A stretch of DNA of 64,000 nucleotides from an uncultured Pluralibacter sp. (GTDB taxonomy: Bacteria > Pseudomonadota > Gammaproteobacteria > Enterobacterales > Enterobacteriaceae): contig NZ_CAJYMB010000106.1 of the NCBI RefSeq assembly GCF_913775985.1, positions 1 through 64,000 on the forward strand, given 5' to 3'. The translations under genes were made by a program, and so were the position numbers. Below are positions 30,844-42,478 of this stretch, one piece after another (positions within the stretch are counted from its first letter, which is position 1; the number at the start of each line of letters is the position of its first letter). The notes under the pieces were generated by a model. The model saw nothing but the letters and a program-made list of their open reading frames with translations. It made no database searches and was not told the DNA's origin.

Positions 30844-31491
30844 TTATTTTGCCGCGCGTTTGTGGCGGATAATCTCGATAATGCCCGGCAAAATAGAGAC
30901 CACGATGATGCCCACAATCAGCAGCTTGAGGTTCTCCTGCACCACCGGCAAGTCGCCAAACAGGTAGCCAGCGTAGGTAAACAGCAGCACCCACAGCAGC
31001 GCGCCGATGACGTTAAAGGCGGCAAAGTGGCGGTAAGACATATGTCCCATGCCGGCCACAAACGGCGCGAAGGTGCGAACGATAGGCACGAAGCGGGCGA
31101 GAATAATGGTTTTGCCCCCGTGCTTTTCATAAAACTGGTGGGTTTTATCCAGATAGCTGCGGCGGAAAATTTTGGAGTTCGGATTGCTAAAAAGCCGCTC
31201 GCCGAACAGCCGCCCGATAGTGTAGTTCACCGCATCGCCGATAATAGCGGCAATGACCATCAGCAACACCATCGCGTGAACATTCATATCATTGGTCGGC
31301 AGCGCCGACAGCGCACCTGCGACGAACAGCAAAGAATCGCCCGGCAGGAACGGCGTCACCACCAGGCCGGTTTCGCAAAACAGGATCAAAAACAGAATGG
31401 CGTAAATCCAGACGCCATATTGCGCGACCAGCTCGGCCAGATGCACGTCAATGTGCAGAATAAAATCAATCAGAAAGCGAATAAGTTCCAT
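30844..31491 (-). CDS. dedA: DedA-family membrane protein
   Basis: 215-residue polytopic inner-membrane protein of the SNARE-associated/DedA family, now thought to include lipid-carrier flippases. Conserved motifs: [17 protein letters not shown], a [13 protein letters not shown] block and [19 protein letters not shown] with the essential arginines. Follows truA closely in the leftward pdxB-usg-truA-dedA series. The 177-bp gap to accD holds the accD promoter; no other feature seen. Confidence 0.95.
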   Translation of the reverse strand: MELIRFLIDFILHIDVHLAELVAQYGVWIYAILFLILFCETGLVVTPFLPGDSLLFVAGALSALPTNDMNVHAMVLLMVIAAIIGDAVNYTIGRLFGERLFSNPNSKIFRRSYLDKTHQFYEKHGGKTIILARFVPIVRTFAPFVAGMGHMSYRHFAAFNVIGALLWVLLFTYAGYLFGDLPVVQENLKLLIVGIIVVSILPGIIEIIRHKRAAK

Positions 31492-31517
31492 AATTGCTTA
31501 ACCTTAAATGACTGCAT

Positions 31518-32330
31518 TCAGTCCGCCAGAAACAGCGGTCCCATAGGTAATACCGGAAGATCGAACCGCGCCGGGTAATCCACCGCAACGAGGTACAGCC
31601 CTTCTGCCCTGGCGGTTGCTGCCGCCAGCGTGCGGTCTTTTGCCGCCAGCAGCTCGCCGATCCAGCTTTCCGGCTGATTCCCGGCGCCCACTTCCAGCAG
31701 GCTGCCGACAATGTTGCGCACCATATGGTGTACGAAGGCGTTAGCCTTGATATCCACCACCACGTACGCACCGTAGCGCGCGACCTGAATATGCATCACG
31801 TTGCGCCAGGGCGTGCGGGACTGGCACTGCACCGCCCGAAACGAGGTAAAGTCGTTTTCGCCAAGCAGGCTCTGGGCCGCGCGCTGCATGCGATCGGCGT
31901 CGAGCGGCTGGTGATAGTGCGTAACGCCGCGGCTCAGCACCGCCGGACGCAGGCGGTGGTTATAAATGATATAGCGATAGCGGCGGGCGGTAGCGCTAAA
32001 ACGGGCGTGAAAATCCGGCGGCACCGCCTTCACCCAGCGCACCGCGATGTCCGGCGGCAAATTGGCATTGACCCCCAGCGTCCAGGCAGCGTCTTTGCGC
32101 ACGGCGCGGGTTTCAAAATGCACCACCTGGCCGGTGCCGTGCACGCCGGCGTCGGTACGTCCGGCGCAAAAGACGTTAATCGGCTCGTTGGCGACCTGCG
32201 ACAGCGCCTTTTCCAGCTTCTCCTGCACGCTGCGGACTTCGTTCTGCCGCTGCCAGCCGTAATATTTACTGCCGTCATACTCGATACCGAGCGCGATTTT
32301 AACCAGCGGCAGCGGGACCTCTTCAGACAT
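31518..32330 (-). CDS. truA: tRNA pseudouridine(38-40) synthase TruA
   Basis: 270-residue synthase that modifies positions 38-40 of the tRNA anticodon arm. The catalytic aspartate is D60 in [15 protein letters not shown], the same number as in E. coli. Its start shares one base with the usg stop (TGATG), suggesting coupling. Confidence 0.97.
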   Translation of the reverse strand: MSEEVPLPLVKIALGIEYDGSKYYGWQRQNEVRSVQEKLEKALSQVANEPINVFCAGRTDAGVHGTGQVVHFETRAVRKDAAWTLGVNANLPPDIAVRWVKAVPPDFHARFSATARRYRYIIYNHRLRPAVLSRGVTHYHQPLDADRMQRAAQSLLGENDFTSFRAVQCQSRTPWRNVMHIQVARYGAYVVVDIKANAFVHHMVRNIVGSLLEVGAGNQPESWIGELLAAKDRTLAAATARAEGLYLVAVDYPARFDLPVLPMGPLFLAD

Positions 32331-33343
32331 CAGTACATATACTCCTGAACCAGCTTCTCGGCGATTTTAACCGCCATCAGCGCGCCGCCGAAGCGGACGT
32401 TGTCGGCGACCGACCAGAACTGGATTTGCTCCGGCATGCCGTAATCATTGCGCACGCAGCCCACGGAGAGGTGCGAGCTGCCGGAGGCATCGCTCACCTG
32501 CGTCGGGAATTCGCTGGCGTCAGAGAGCACCACGTCTTCGCCGCGCTCGAACGCATCGCGTGCCTCTTCCGCCGCCAGCGGACGCAGCGCTTCAAAGCTG
32601 ACCATCTGCGCGTGACCGTAAAAGACCGGCGCGCGCACGCAGCTTGCGGAGATCATCAGTCCGTCGTCCTGCAGAATTTTGCGCACCTGATCGACAATAC
32701 GCCGCTCTTCAACAATGGTGCCTTCGCGATCCACCAGCAGCGGCAGCATGTTAAACGCCAGCTGGCGGCCAAAGAAGTCCTCCTCGTCAACGGGAATGCC
32801 GTTAAGCAACTTGGCACTCTGCCCCGCCAGCGCATCCACCGCTTTTTTACCCTGGGCGGAAACGGCCATCAGGCTGGTCACGGCGATGCGCGACAGCCCG
32901 CCAGCGTCAACCAGCGGCTTCAGCGCGGTCAGCAGCTGGCTGGTGAGGCTATCAGGTACGGCAATCAGGTTGCGGTTACGATAGTCAGCCAGCGCGAACG
33001 GGTTCACATCCGGCACCACCAGCGGCACGTCCGGCTCAAGGGCAAAGAGCCCGCTCAGATCGATAATCAGGCAGCCTGAGTTAGTCGCCTCTTCAACATA
33101 AGCCGCGGTCGCCGCGGGGCCCGCGGCGAAAAACGCCAGCTGGGCCTGGGTCCAGTCAAATTCGGCGGCATCCTGCACCTTAACGGTTTTTCCCTCAAAG
33201 CGAAGCGATTCACCGGCGCTTTCACTGCGCGCCAGAGCGAAAATTTCGCCCACCGGGAACTGGCGTTCGGCGAGGATGTCGAGCAGGGCTTCACCTACGG
33301 CGCCCGTTGCACCCAGTACGGCAATATTCCAGCCTTCAGACAT
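32330..33343 (-). CDS. usg: Usg, catalytically altered aspartate-semialdehyde dehydrogenase homologue
   Basis: 337-residue protein related over its full length to aspartate-semialdehyde dehydrogenase, with a Rossmann N-terminus [16 protein letters not shown]. The catalytic cysteine motif of true ASADH (NCST followed by xQ) is replaced by PDSLTSQ, so dehydrogenase activity is not expected. Function unknown; conserved in pdxB-usg-truA throughout enterobacteria. Confidence 0.93.
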   Translation of the reverse strand: MSEGWNIAVLGATGAVGEALLDILAERQFPVGEIFALARSESAGESLRFEGKTVKVQDAAEFDWTQAQLAFFAAGPAATAAYVEEATNSGCLIIDLSGLFALEPDVPLVVPDVNPFALADYRNRNLIAVPDSLTSQLLTALKPLVDAGGLSRIAVTSLMAVSAQGKKAVDALAGQSAKLLNGIPVDEEDFFGRQLAFNMLPLLVDREGTIVEERRIVDQVRKILQDDGLMISASCVRAPVFYGHAQMVSFEALRPLAAEEARDAFERGEDVVLSDASEFPTQVSDASGSSHLSVGCVRNDYGMPEQIQFWSVADNVRFGGALMAVKIAEKLVQEYMY

Positions 33344-33407
33344 GGTGTTTTACTCCAGAAATGAAATGTCGCCCCGCCGGGGATCCGGCCGGGCGAGAAA
33401 CAGTCAA

Positions 33408-34544
33408 TCAGTGCGCTGCGTGGTAGACGGCGCTAAAGCCAATGGCGCTCAGCAGCGCGGCGGTATCGGCGTCGTCGCAGAGGACATCGAGCGATGACCA
33501 CTCCCGGCGTTCGAGGTAGTTTTTACGCAGCTTGTCGAACTCGCCCGGGATCCCCGCCACTTTTCGCAGCGGTGCGTCATCGCGGCGCACATCATACACC
33601 AAATGCACCAGCCTTTTTAGCGTGGCCTGATCCAGCCCGCCGTGCAGCGTGATGCGGCCAAACTCCGGCGCAGGCAGCAGCGTGGAGAGCGCCACCTGGT
33701 GACGCTGGCCGAGAAAGGCGCTGTAGGCTTCAAAAACCTGGGTGGTGCCCCGGGCCTTGCCTTCGAGGGTATAGCCGGCAATGTGCGCCGTGCCGATATC
33801 CACTTTCGCCAGCAGTTCGGTATTGAGATCCGGCTCAGGCTCCCACACGTCGAGCACCACGCTCAGATCCTGGCCCCGGTTAAGGCAGTTGAGCAGCGCG
33901 GCGTTATCCACCACCGGACCGCGGCAGGCATTAATCAAAATCGCCCCCGGCTTCAGGCGCGCAATCAGCGCCTCATCGACCAGATGCAGCGTTTTATACG
34001 GCCCGTCTTTATACAGCGGCGTATGGAAGGTAAGTACGTCAGCCTGCTGCACCAGCTCATCGAGGCTGCGGAAATCCTCTTTATCGCCGCTGGCGGCACG
34101 CGGCGGATCGCAAAGCAGCGTTTTGATGCCCAGCGCCTCAAGACGTTTTTGCAGACGACCGCCGACGTTGCCCACGCCGACAATGCCCACGGTGCGATCT
34201 TTCAGAGCAAAACCGTCGCGCTCGGCCAGCATCAGCAGCGCCGAGAAGACATACTCCACGACCGCGATAGCGTTACAGCCCGGCGCGGCGGAAAAGCCAA
34301 TACCGGCACCGCTCAACCACGCAGTATCCACGTGATCGGTTCCAGCGGTGGCGGTACCGACAAATTGAATTTTTTTTCCGGCCAGCAGGGCTTCATTCAC
34401 TTTGGTGACCGAGCGCACCATTAAGGCATCGGCATCATCCAGCGCGTGGGTTGGAATAGGACGGCCGGGAACGGCTTCTACCTCGCCCAGGCGGCTAAAA
34501 AGTTCGCGGGCGTAGGGCATATTTTCATCAACAAGGATTTTCAC
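33408..34544 (-). CDS. pdxB: erythronate-4-phosphate dehydrogenase PdxB
   Basis: 378-residue D-2-hydroxyacid dehydrogenase acting second in pyridoxal-phosphate synthesis. NAD motif [12 protein letters not shown] at about 119-130; the catalytic Arg in [10 protein letters not shown], Glu in VWEPEP and His in HIAGYTLEG are all present, and the C-terminal PdxB dimerisation domain is intact. First gene of pdxB-usg-truA-dedA, divergent from flk. Confidence 0.97.
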   Translation of the reverse strand: MKILVDENMPYARELFSRLGEVEAVPGRPIPTHALDDADALMVRSVTKVNEALLAGKKIQFVGTATAGTDHVDTAWLSGAGIGFSAAPGCNAIAVVEYVFSALLMLAERDGFALKDRTVGIVGVGNVGGRLQKRLEALGIKTLLCDPPRAASGDKEDFRSLDELVQQADVLTFHTPLYKDGPYKTLHLVDEALIARLKPGAILINACRGPVVDNAALLNCLNRGQDLSVVLDVWEPEPDLNTELLAKVDIGTAHIAGYTLEGKARGTTQVFEAYSAFLGQRHQVALSTLLPAPEFGRITLHGGLDQATLKRLVHLVYDVRRDDAPLRKVAGIPGEFDKLRKNYLERREWSSLDVLCDDADTAALLSAIGFSAVYHAAH

Positions 34545-34650
34545 GGTGCAGTACCTGCCTGAAACGGGAGTTAACCGGGGAAGTGTGCCATAATCTCGCG
34601 GCCACGAACACTGAGCGACTGGCGAACACCACGTTTATTCAGGATTTATC

Positions 34651-35652
34651 ATGACGCAACCCATTTCCGGTTCGCCCGCCCAACCTCCCGGCGCGGATGC
34701 GGCCACCCCGACTACAGGCAATCAGCCGCTTTCCACCCAGCAGCGTACGGTGCTGGAACGGCTTATTGTCCGCCTTATGGCGCTCACCTCGCAGCAAAAT
34801 GCCGAGGTCTGGTCTGGTGTGAAGCATGATTTAGGATTGAAGAACGATGAGCCGCTGCTGTCGCGACATTTTCCGGCGGCGGAGCAGAGTCTCAATTTGC
34901 GCCTCAGCGGCGCGCAAAAGAATCTTGAGGGCCGCCAGATCCTGTCCCAGCTCAATGGTCTGCTGAGCCAGGGCAATAACCGCCAGGCGGTAAGCGATTT
35001 TATCCGCCAGCAGTACGGGCAAACGGCCCTGAGCCAGCTTACCCCGGCGCAGCTAAAAAGCGTACTTGAGCTGCTGCAAAGCAATCAGATGGCCATTCCG
35101 CAACCGCAGCAGCGCCCGGGCACCGGCCGTCCGCTGTTACCTGCTGAACATAACACCCTCAACCAGCTGGTTATCAGGCTGGCCGCGGCCACCGGGGAGT
35201 CCAGCAAACTTATCTGGCAGTCGATGCTGGAAATTTCAGGGGTTAAAACCGGGCAGCTGATCCCCGCCAGCCACTTCACGCAACTGGTGAACTGGCTGCA
35301 GGCGCGACAAACGCTGAGTGCGCACAAAACCCCGACGCCCCAGCTTATTCAAACCGTGCTGAAGCAGCCGCTGGACGCCGGCGAGTGCAGCGCGCTGTAT
35401 GATTATGCGATGCAGCGCTGGCAGGCAACGCCGCAGACGCCGCTGACCCAGGCTCAGGTGCAGGATCTGCTCAATCAGGTGTTTTTCCGCCGCGTTGAGC
35501 GCTCGCAGGACACGCTGGACATCCGCAACATCCAGCCGATTTACAACCCGCAGGTGCCGATAACCGCGCGCATGAAAGCGCTGTCCGCGCGGCCTGGGCT
35601 GGTGCTGACCGCGCTGATCGCCATCGCAATCGTGTTGTGGATTATCTTCTAG
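34651..35652 (+). CDS. flk: flagellar switch/assembly regulator Flk
   Basis: 333-residue tail-anchored inner-membrane protein: Gln/Pro/Thr-rich N-terminus, two similar alpha-helical repeats ([20 protein letters not shown] and [20 protein letters not shown]) and one C-terminal span [17 protein letters not shown]. In Salmonella Flk prevents premature export of the anti-sigma factor FlgM. Position between pdxB and yfcJ is as in E. coli. Its last four bases overlap the yfcJ stop (convergent). Confidence 0.93.
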   Translation: MTQPISGSPAQPPGADAATPTTGNQPLSTQQRTVLERLIVRLMALTSQQNAEVWSGVKHDLGLKNDEPLLSRHFPAAEQSLNLRLSGAQKNLEGRQILSQLNGLLSQGNNRQAVSDFIRQQYGQTALSQLTPAQLKSVLELLQSNQMAIPQPQQRPGTGRPLLPAEHNTLNQLVIRLAAATGESSKLIWQSMLEISGVKTGQLIPASHFTQLVNWLQARQTLSAHKTPTPQLIQTVLKQPLDAGECSALYDYAMQRWQATPQTPLTQAQVQDLLNQVFFRRVERSQDTLDIRNIQPIYNPQVPITARMKALSARPGLVLTALIAIAIVLWIIF

Positions 35653-36827
35653 CGCTGGCGAAACGCCAGCAGCGTCACCGCCATTCCGGCCACTGCCGAA
35701 ACGGCACCGGCGAGAAACACCGACGAATAGCCAAATGAGGTCGCCAGCAGCCCCGCGAGCGGTCCGGTCATACCGTAAGAGATATCCTGAAAGGCGGCGT
35801 AGCCGCCCAGCGCGGTGCCGCGCACCTGCGCCGGCGCGCGCTTAACCACTTCAACCCCGAGCGCCGGAAAGATCAGCGAGCAGCCCGCGCCGGTCATCGC
35901 CGCACCCGCCAGCGCCGTCCAGACGTTGGGCGCCTGCCACAGCAGCAGCAGCCCCGCAGCCTCAAGCAGCAGCGACGCCGTCGCCACTTTGACTCCGCCA
36001 TAGCGATCCGGCATCCAGCCAAACAGAATTCGCATCAGCACAAAAGCGCCGCCGAACGCCGACAGGGTAAAGCCCGCCATCGGCCAGCCGCGGCTGACAA
36101 AATAGAGGGAGATAAAGGTGCCGATAGCGGCGAAGCCGACGCCCTGCAGTGCAAGCCCCAGGCCGGGCTTCCAGATGACGCCCACTACGCTCAGCAGCGA
36201 TGGCCGCGTACCGGACTGGGGCGGCACTTTACGCACCCCGCCGTTAAAGGCCCAGGCCAGCAGCGGCAGCAGAATGGTCGAACCCGCCAGCGCGGCAAAG
36301 CCAAAGCGGTTCTCTATCAGCAGCCCCAGCGGCGCACCGGCCGCCAGCGCGCCGTAAATCGCCATGCCGTTCCACGACATCACCTGCCCCGAGCGGCGCG
36401 GCCCTACCAGCCCCATTCCCCACGCCAGGGTACCGGTAAGCAGCTGGCTTTCGCCAAAGCACAGCAGCAGGCGCCCGGCTACCAACAGGGCAAATTTATA
36501 CGCCGCCTCGACCGGCAGCAGCGCCGCCAGCAGCGTTACCCCGCCAGCCAGCCCGCAGGCGAGCATGCCCTGCAGCGCCGAGCGCTTGGCGCCATACTGA
36601 TCCGCCAGCCGCCCCGCGTAGCTGCGGGTCAGGACGGTTGCCAGAAACTGGATGCCGACGGCGGCGCCGACCATAGTATTGCCGTAGCCCAGCTGGTGAT
36701 GGACAAACAGCGGGATCACCGGCAGCGGAAGGCCGATGGTCATGTAAGTCAGAAAAACGGCGAAAGCAATGCGAAACAGAGAGCGATTCGCCCCGGCGCG
36801 CGAGCCGGGCTGTGTTACTGCGGACAT
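35649..36827 (-). CDS. yfcJ: MFS transporter YfcJ
   Basis: 392-residue twelve-span major-facilitator protein of the arabinose-efflux-like DHA1 group; E. coli YfcJ is a weak drug/sugar exporter of unclear substrate. Motif A region [16 protein letters not shown] between spans 2 and 3. Convergent with flk, in the same order as E. coli. Confidence 0.9.
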   Translation of the reverse strand: MSAVTQPGSRAGANRSLFRIAFAVFLTYMTIGLPLPVIPLFVHHQLGYGNTMVGAAVGIQFLATVLTRSYAGRLADQYGAKRSALQGMLACGLAGGVTLLAALLPVEAAYKFALLVAGRLLLCFGESQLLTGTLAWGMGLVGPRRSGQVMSWNGMAIYGALAAGAPLGLLIENRFGFAALAGSTILLPLLAWAFNGGVRKVPPQSGTRPSLLSVVGVIWKPGLGLALQGVGFAAIGTFISLYFVSRGWPMAGFTLSAFGGAFVLMRILFGWMPDRYGGVKVATASLLLEAAGLLLLWQAPNVWTALAGAAMTGAGCSLIFPALGVEVVKRAPAQVRGTALGGYAAFQDISYGMTGPLAGLLATSFGYSSVFLAGAVSAVAGMAVTLLAFRQR

Positions 36828-37009
36828 GCGTTACTCCGGATGCAGAGTAAGGTGAAGAAAAAGCACCGCGCCACTTTCCGGCGTTGGCCGGACCGGGTCT
36901 TATGCGGTGTTAACCTGGAGTGCCGACCTTTAGCCAGTATAGCAACGGGGCGGCGCGCGGAAGTCTGCCCGCGGCGGGCGGTGCTGTCAATGCTGAAAAA
37001 CGGACGTAA

Positions 37010-37033
37010 AAAAGGAGCCCTGAGGCTCCTTTT
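37010..37033 (-). terminator. fabB terminator
   Basis: Ten-bp perfect stem (37010-37019 with 37024-37033, loop CTGA), 15 nt past the fabB stop and followed by T's on the minus strand. Confidence 0.9.
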
Positions 37034-37048
37034 GTGCACAGCAACGCG

Positions 37049-38266
37049 TTACGCGTCGAGTTTGCGCATTACCAGCGTGGCGTTGGTGCCGCCAAAGCCA
37101 AAGCTGTTGGACATCACGGTGGTCAGCTTACGCTCGGTCGGTGCGGTGACGATATTCATGCCCGCGGCCTGGTCATCAATCGCATCAATGTTGATGCTCG
37201 GCGCGATAAAGCCGTGCTCCAGCATCAGCAGGGAGTAGATAGCTTCCTGCACGCCGGCGGCGCCCAGGGAGTGGCCGGTCATCGCTTTAGTGGCAGAGAT
37301 AGCCGGCGTGTTGTCGCCGAATACATCGCGGATAGCGCCCAGCTCTTTCACGTCGCCTACCGGGGTAGAGGTGCCGTGCGAGTTCAGGTAGTCGATCGGG
37401 GTGTTCACACCGTCCATCGCCATCTTCATGCAGCGCACCGCGCCTTCACCAGACGGAGCAACCATGTCGGCACCGTCAGAGGTCGCGCCGTAGCCGACAA
37501 CTTCAGCGTAGATTTTGGCTCCGCGCGCCAGGGCGTGCTCAAGCTCTTCAACCACCACCATACCGCCGCCGCCGGCGATAACGAAGCCGTCGCGGCTCTG
37601 ATCATAGGTGCGGGAGGCTTTCTCTGGAGTTTCGTTGTACTTGGTGGACAGCGCGCCCATCGCGTCGAATTCGCAGGCCATTTCCCAGCACAGCTCTTCG
37701 CCGCCGCCGGCAAAAACGATGTCCTGCTTGCCCAGCTGAATCTGCTCTACCGCGCTGCCGATGCAGTGGGCAGAGGTGGCGCAGGCGGAGCTGATGGAGT
37801 AGTTGACGCCGTGAATTTTAAACGGCGTGGCGAGGCAGGCGGATACCGCGGAGGCCATTGCTTTGGTCACGATGTAAGGACCTACCGCTTTCAGGCCGCG
37901 CGGGGTACGCATGGCATCAGCACCCATCACCTGGGATTTTGAGGAGCCGCCGGAGCCAGCAATCAGGCCGACTCGCGGGTTATTCTGGTAAACGTCTTCC
38001 GTCAGACCGGAGTCCTGCACGGCCTGCTGCATAGAAAGATAGGCGTAAATGGAGGCGTCGTTCATGAAACGGACAACTTTACGATCGATCATGCCGGTGG
38101 TGTCCAGCTTAACGTTCCCCCAGATGTGGCTACGCATACCCGCATCCGCAAACTCCTGAGAGAAAGTGATCCCCGAGCGTCCCTCACGCAGAGATGCCAG
38201 GACTTCCTGCTGGTTGTTACCGATGCTGGAAACAATGCCCAGGCCAGTAATCACTGCACGTTTCAT
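37049..38266 (-). CDS. fabB: 3-oxoacyl-ACP synthase I FabB
   Basis: 405-residue condensing enzyme, essential for making unsaturated fatty acids. Catalytic Cys is C162 in [10 protein letters not shown]; the two histidines are in [11 protein letters not shown] and [12 protein letters not shown]. One residue shorter than E. coli FabB in the loop after SGG. A FabR-like palindrome lies upstream. Confidence 0.98.
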   Translation of the reverse strand: MKRAVITGLGIVSSIGNNQQEVLASLREGRSGITFSQEFADAGMRSHIWGNVKLDTTGMIDRKVVRFMNDASIYAYLSMQQAVQDSGLTEDVYQNNPRVGLIAGSGGSSKSQVMGADAMRTPRGLKAVGPYIVTKAMASAVSACLATPFKIHGVNYSISSACATSAHCIGSAVEQIQLGKQDIVFAGGGEELCWEMACEFDAMGALSTKYNETPEKASRTYDQSRDGFVIAGGGGMVVVEELEHALARGAKIYAEVVGYGATSDGADMVAPSGEGAVRCMKMAMDGVNTPIDYLNSHGTSTPVGDVKELGAIRDVFGDNTPAISATKAMTGHSLGAAGVQEAIYSLLMLEHGFIAPSINIDAIDDQAAGMNIVTAPTERKLTTVMSNSFGFGGTNATLVMRKLDA

Positions 38267-38314
38267 TCAATACCTCTGTAATTCGCACTATTTTAAGTTT
38301 CGAGTCGCAAGATA

Positions 38315-38330
38315 GCGTACACTTGTACGC
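38315..38330. promoter_or_regulatory. FabR-type operator upstream of fabB
   Basis: GCGTACACTTGTACGC is a perfect palindrome (7-bp arms, 2-bp centre), 49 bp upstream of the fabB ATG. It matches the AGCGTACA half-site of the FabR operator known upstream of fabA and fabB in E. coli. Confidence 0.7.
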
Positions 38331-38424
38331 CGAACAAGTCCGATCAGCAATTTAATGCATAAATTTGCGCCATCAGGCACGCGTCGTTAAGATCGCCGCA
38401 CGCCTTGTACTGCGAGTAACTTAC

Positions 38425-40434
38425 GTGAAACAACACGCCATACATCCTGCCAACCTCGCGTTTAACGTTGAGGGTACACCTGTTTCCCGAGATTTTGACG
38501 ACGTCTATTTTTCCAATGACAACGGTCTGGAAGAAACGCGATACGTCTTCCTCGGAGGAAACGGCCTGCCGGAGCGCTTCGCCCGCCACGACAGTGCGCA
38601 TTTTGTGGTGGCGGAGAGCGGCTTTGGCACCGGGCTCAACTTTCTTACCCTGTGGCAGGCGTTCGCCGCCTTTCGCGACAGCCATCCGGACGCGCGTCTT
38701 CAAAGACTGCACTTCATCAGCTTTGAGAAATTCCCGCTGCGGCCCGCCGATTTGTCACAGGCGCATCAGCACTGGTCCGAGCTGGCCGCCTTCGCCCGGG
38801 AGCTGCAGGCAAGCTGGCCCCTGCCCTTCTCCGGCTGCCACCGGCTGCTGCTTGATGAAGGCCGCGTAACGCTGGATCTGTGGTTTGGCGACATCAACAC
38901 GCTGGTCGATACTCTGGACGACACGCTGGATGGAAAAGTGGACGCGTGGTTTCTCGACGGCTTCGCCCCGGCCAAAAATCCCGACATGTGGACGCCAACG
39001 CTGTTTAACGCTATGGCGAGAACCGCGCGCCCCGGCGGCACGCTGGCGACCTTCACCTCGGCGGGCTTCGTGCGCCGCGGGCTGCAGGAGGCCGGTTTTG
39101 CCATGCATAAAAGCAAAGGCTTTGGCCGCAAGCGCGAAATGCTCACCGGCGTGATGCCGGAAAACAGTACCGCCGCCCGCCAGCCGTGGTTTGCCCGCCG
39201 CGGCACCGCGCAGCGGGAAACGGCGATTGTCGGCGGCGGTATCGCCAGCGCCCTGCTGGCCCTTGCTCTCCAGCGCCGCGGGTTTGACGTCACCCTGTAC
39301 TGTGAAGACGATCGCCCGGCGCAGGGCGCCTCCGGCAACCGGCAGGGGGCGCTTTATCCGCTGCTGAACGCGCACGATCCCGCTCTGGCGAATTTTTTCC
39401 CCGCCGCCTTTACCTTCGCCCGCCGCCTGTACGACGCGCTACCGGTCTCTTTTGATAAAGACTGGTGCGGCGTCACCCAGCTGGGCTGGGATGAAAAAAG
39501 CCGGCACAAAATTGCGCAGATGCTCTCCCTCGGCCTGCCACCGGACATTGCCCAGCCAGTCAGTACCAGTGAAGTTTACAAGAGCGCCGGAGTGGAAACC
39601 GGCTGCGGCGGCGTGCAGTATCCGCTCGGCGGCTGGCTCTGCCCGGCACAGCTCACCGCCGCGGCCATTGAACTGGCCTGCCGGCAGGGGCTAACTGTGC
39701 ACTGGAACCAGCGCTGCGATCGGCTTGAACCGCTGGCAAATGGCTGGCGGCTGCACTTTGCCTCCGGAGAGATCCGCGAGCACGCCAGCGCGGTGCTGGC
39801 TAACGGCCATCGCATCAGCGATTTCGCGCAAACCGCGCCGCTGCCGGTGTACGCGGTCGGCGGTCAGGTCAGCCATATCCCCACCGTGCCGCCGCTCGCC
39901 GCCCTTCGCCAGGTGCTGTGCTACGACGGCTACCTGACGCCGCAGAATCCAAATACCGGGCAACACTGCATCGGCGCCAGCTACCGCCGGGGCGAAGCCG
40001 ACGCCGCCTACCGTGAAGCCGATCAGCAGCACAATCGCCAGCGGCTGATAGACTGCCTGCCGGCGGCTGAATGGGCGCAAAGCGTTGACGTCAGCGGCGG
40101 TGAGGCGCGCGGCGGCGTGCGCTGCGCTACCCGGGATCATCTGCCGATGGTAGGCAACGTGCCGGATTACGCGGCCACGCTGGAGGTTTACGCCAGCCTT
40201 GCAGAGAATCGCGAACGCGCGCCGGCGGCACCGGTTTACGACAGCCTGTTTATGCTGGCGGCGCTGGGCTCCCGCGGACTGTGCTCCGCTCCGCTGGCGG
40301 CGGAGCTGCTGGCCTCCCAGATGTGTGATGAGCCGCTGCCGCTGGACGCCGACACCCTGGCCGCCCTGAATCCAAACCGCCTGTGGGTCAGAAAGCTGCT
40401 GAAGGGACGCGAGGTAAAACCAAACCGAGCCTGA
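38425..40434 (+). CDS. mnmC: tRNA 5-methylaminomethyl-2-thiouridine bifunctional enzyme MnmC
   Basis: 669-residue two-domain enzyme finishing mnm5s2U34 in tRNA. N-terminal methyltransferase ([31 protein letters not shown]), then the FAD-dependent oxidase beginning at [20 protein letters not shown] (about 268) that removes the carboxymethyl group. Start is GTG at 38425 ([14 protein letters not shown]), matching the E. coli N-terminus MKHYSIQPANLEFN; twenty more in-frame codons upstream overlap the fabB promoter and are not conserved. Divergent from fabB. Confidence 0.95.
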   Translation: MKQHAIHPANLAFNVEGTPVSRDFDDVYFSNDNGLEETRYVFLGGNGLPERFARHDSAHFVVAESGFGTGLNFLTLWQAFAAFRDSHPDARLQRLHFISFEKFPLRPADLSQAHQHWSELAAFARELQASWPLPFSGCHRLLLDEGRVTLDLWFGDINTLVDTLDDTLDGKVDAWFLDGFAPAKNPDMWTPTLFNAMARTARPGGTLATFTSAGFVRRGLQEAGFAMHKSKGFGRKREMLTGVMPENSTAARQPWFARRGTAQRETAIVGGGIASALLALALQRRGFDVTLYCEDDRPAQGASGNRQGALYPLLNAHDPALANFFPAAFTFARRLYDALPVSFDKDWCGVTQLGWDEKSRHKIAQMLSLGLPPDIAQPVSTSEVYKSAGVETGCGGVQYPLGGWLCPAQLTAAAIELACRQGLTVHWNQRCDRLEPLANGWRLHFASGEIREHASAVLANGHRISDFAQTAPLPVYAVGGQVSHIPTVPPLAALRQVLCYDGYLTPQNPNTGQHCIGASYRRGEADAAYREADQQHNRQRLIDCLPAAEWAQSVDVSGGEARGGVRCATRDHLPMVGNVPDYAATLEVYASLAENRERAPAAPVYDSLFMLAALGSRGLCSAPLAAELLASQMCDEPLPLDADTLAALNPNRLWVRKLLKGREVKPNRA

Positions 40435-40436
40435 TA

Positions 40437-40469
40437 ATCCCCCGGAACGCCTGCTGCGTTCCGGGGGAT
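40437..40469. terminator. convergent hairpin between mnmC and the OFA transporter gene
   Basis: Fourteen-bp perfect inverted repeat (40437-40450 with 40456-40469, loop CTGCT) in the 45-bp gap between two convergent genes. No T-run on either side, so termination would be inefficient or of bidirectional type. Confidence 0.6.
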
Positions 40470-40479
40470 GGGCGCACTG

Positions 40480-42090
40480 TTAATGGAACAGGTGCGCCGC
40501 CTGCTGAACCGTCATCAGGATCCCCCACAGCATTGGAACGCCCACCACAATCCACGCCAGAGTAACCGGCAGATAGCTGGAGGACGCGGGCGCCCAAGCC
40601 AGCGGCATGTTCGGATCCCGTTTGTAGACCGACGCCGCCTGCTGGATCATCTCTTCGCTCATGGCGTACTTCGCCGGCACTTTGCGCACCGCGAGGTTGC
40701 AGAGAAAGCCGATCGCCAGCAGACCCGCCAGCACATACAGCGTAATTTCATAGGTTCTGGCGGGCGACGTGCCGATGGAGAGCTGGTATTCGCGCAGGTA
40801 GTTCACCAGCACCGGGCCAAGTATGCCCGCCGCAGACCAGGCGGTGAGCAGCCTGCCGTGGATCGCTCCCACCATCTGGGTGCCGAACATATCCGCGAGG
40901 TAGGCCGGAATAGTTGCGAAGCCGCCGCCGTACATGGAGATAATGACGCAGAACAGCGTCACAAAAAGCACGATGCTGCCCATCCCCGCCGCGTGCACCG
41001 TCGAGACATACAGCACCATCCCGAGCACGAAGAAGATGGCAAACGTGGTTTTGCGGCCAATGTAGTCAGACAGCGAGGCCCAGAAAAAGCGCCCGCCGAT
41101 GTTAAACAGGCTCAGCAGGCCGGTGAATCCGGCAGCAATAGCCGCGATCTGCGCAATTTGCCCGGCATCAAGCTGCGTCCACGGCAGATCGTTACCGATA
41201 AGCCGCCCGGCAAACACCTCCTGCAACATCGGCGACGCCATGCCGAGAATACCGATCCCGGCGGAGACGTTCAGACACAGCACCAGCCACAGCAGCCAGA
41301 ACTGCGGCGTGCGGCAGGCCACGCTAACGTGCACCATGTGCGACGCGCCTTTGGCTTTCTGCTCTTTGGCTTCCCAGCCCAGCGGATGCCAGCCAATCGG
41401 CGGAATGCGGTAGCAGAGAGTTCCGCCGAGCATAAAGACAAAATAGATCCCGGCGAGCAGCAGCAGCGTCTGCCAGATCCCCGGATGGCCGTTCTCGGCA
41501 AAAACCCCCATCAGCATATTGGCAAACGGCGCGCCGACCATCGCCCCGCCGCCAAATCCCATGATCGCCATTCCCGCAGCCATGCCCCGCTTGTCGGGGA
41601 ACCAGCGCAGCAGCGTGGAAACCGGGGAGATATAGCCAAGCCCCAGTCCGATGCCGCCGATCATTCCCGCGCCCAGCCACAGCAGCCACAGCTGATGGAG
41701 ATAAATGGCCAACGCGGCAAGGGCCAGGCCGCCGCTCCAGCACAGGGTCGCGACCATGCCCACCAGCCGCGGGCCGGCTTTTTCCAGCCACTGCCCCCAC
41801 AGGGCGGCGGAGCAGCCGAGAAAGATAAAGAACAGTGTATAGGTCCAACCGAGCATGGAAATGCGCCAGTCGCAATCGGTGGTCACCAGCTGATACCAGA
41901 AGCCGCTGTCTGCCGGACACGCCTGGCCAATGGTTTGCGACATCGGCAGCCAGAACACCGAGAAGCCGTAGGCCATGCCGATACACAGATGGATCGCCAG
42001 CGCCGCAGGCGGTACCAGCCAGCGGTTAAAGCCCGGTCTGGCGATGATGCGTTTTTTTTCAAAAAAACCTGTCGTCGTTCCTTGTCCCAT
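40480..42090 (-). CDS. OFA-family MFS transporter
   Basis: 536-residue major-facilitator permease of the oxalate:formate antiporter family (relatives: YhjX). Twelve spans, with an OFA-type N-terminus GFNRWLVPPAALAIHLCIGMAYGFSVFWLP, LGLGYISPVSTLLRWFPDKRGMAAG and GGRFFWASLSDYIGRK. An extra C-terminal span (SSYLPVTLAWIVVGVPMLWG) makes it longer than the usual 400-430 residues. Likely carries a small monocarboxylate; substrate unknown. Absent from E. coli at this place, inserted between mnmC and yfcL. Confidence 0.85.
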   Translation of the reverse strand: MGQGTTTGFFEKKRIIARPGFNRWLVPPAALAIHLCIGMAYGFSVFWLPMSQTIGQACPADSGFWYQLVTTDCDWRISMLGWTYTLFFIFLGCSAALWGQWLEKAGPRLVGMVATLCWSGGLALAALAIYLHQLWLLWLGAGMIGGIGLGLGYISPVSTLLRWFPDKRGMAAGMAIMGFGGGAMVGAPFANMLMGVFAENGHPGIWQTLLLLAGIYFVFMLGGTLCYRIPPIGWHPLGWEAKEQKAKGASHMVHVSVACRTPQFWLLWLVLCLNVSAGIGILGMASPMLQEVFAGRLIGNDLPWTQLDAGQIAQIAAIAAGFTGLLSLFNIGGRFFWASLSDYIGRKTTFAIFFVLGMVLYVSTVHAAGMGSIVLFVTLFCVIISMYGGGFATIPAYLADMFGTQMVGAIHGRLLTAWSAAGILGPVLVNYLREYQLSIGTSPARTYEITLYVLAGLLAIGFLCNLAVRKVPAKYAMSEEMIQQAASVYKRDPNMPLAWAPASSSYLPVTLAWIVVGVPMLWGILMTVQQAAHLFH

Positions 42091-42478
42091 AATGACCTCT
42101 GTCAGTGAGTAAGAGTCATTGAATCAGCAAGGCACATGCCATTTATGATGAAAAATTCAGCACTTATACGATTAAGGCGGGTTTGGTGAAATATTTAGAA
42201 ACGTTTTGCGGGTCGAATCGCATCAGCCATGTCGGATGAAGCAGCGCCTTGAATAGAGTTCGGGCAGCAGAAAGCGGCGGATTGTCATATTGAGAACTCC
42301 GCTCTCAGAATGACATGCAGCGGCGCCCCGGCAACAAGTTAAAACAAACTCAAAAACCAATAAAAATAAAACACAGGTTCAATTTATTACTTTATTTGCT
42401 TCATGAATACCCACCGAGCCGATAGGATAGGCTTTTCACTGCGGTGAAGCCGCGACGTTCACAGGTAAGGAGAGAATC
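42091..42478. promoter_or_regulatory. divergent promoter region, OFA transporter / DJ-1 protein
   Basis: 388 bases without a gene. An imperfect inverted repeat TGTCATATTGAG (42283-42294) / CTCAGAATGACA (42304-42315), 10 of 12 positions paired with a 9-bp spacer, lies near the middle. An AT-rich tract at 42345-42405 could hold the DJ-1 gene promoter. AAGGAG precedes the DJ-1 start. No known operator recognised with confidence. Confidence 0.4.

Noticed and set aside
40468-42108. 546-codon open frame antisense to the OFA transporter
   Set aside because: Extends over the membrane-protein gene with a His/Gln/Arg-rich product typical of reverse-frame artefacts.
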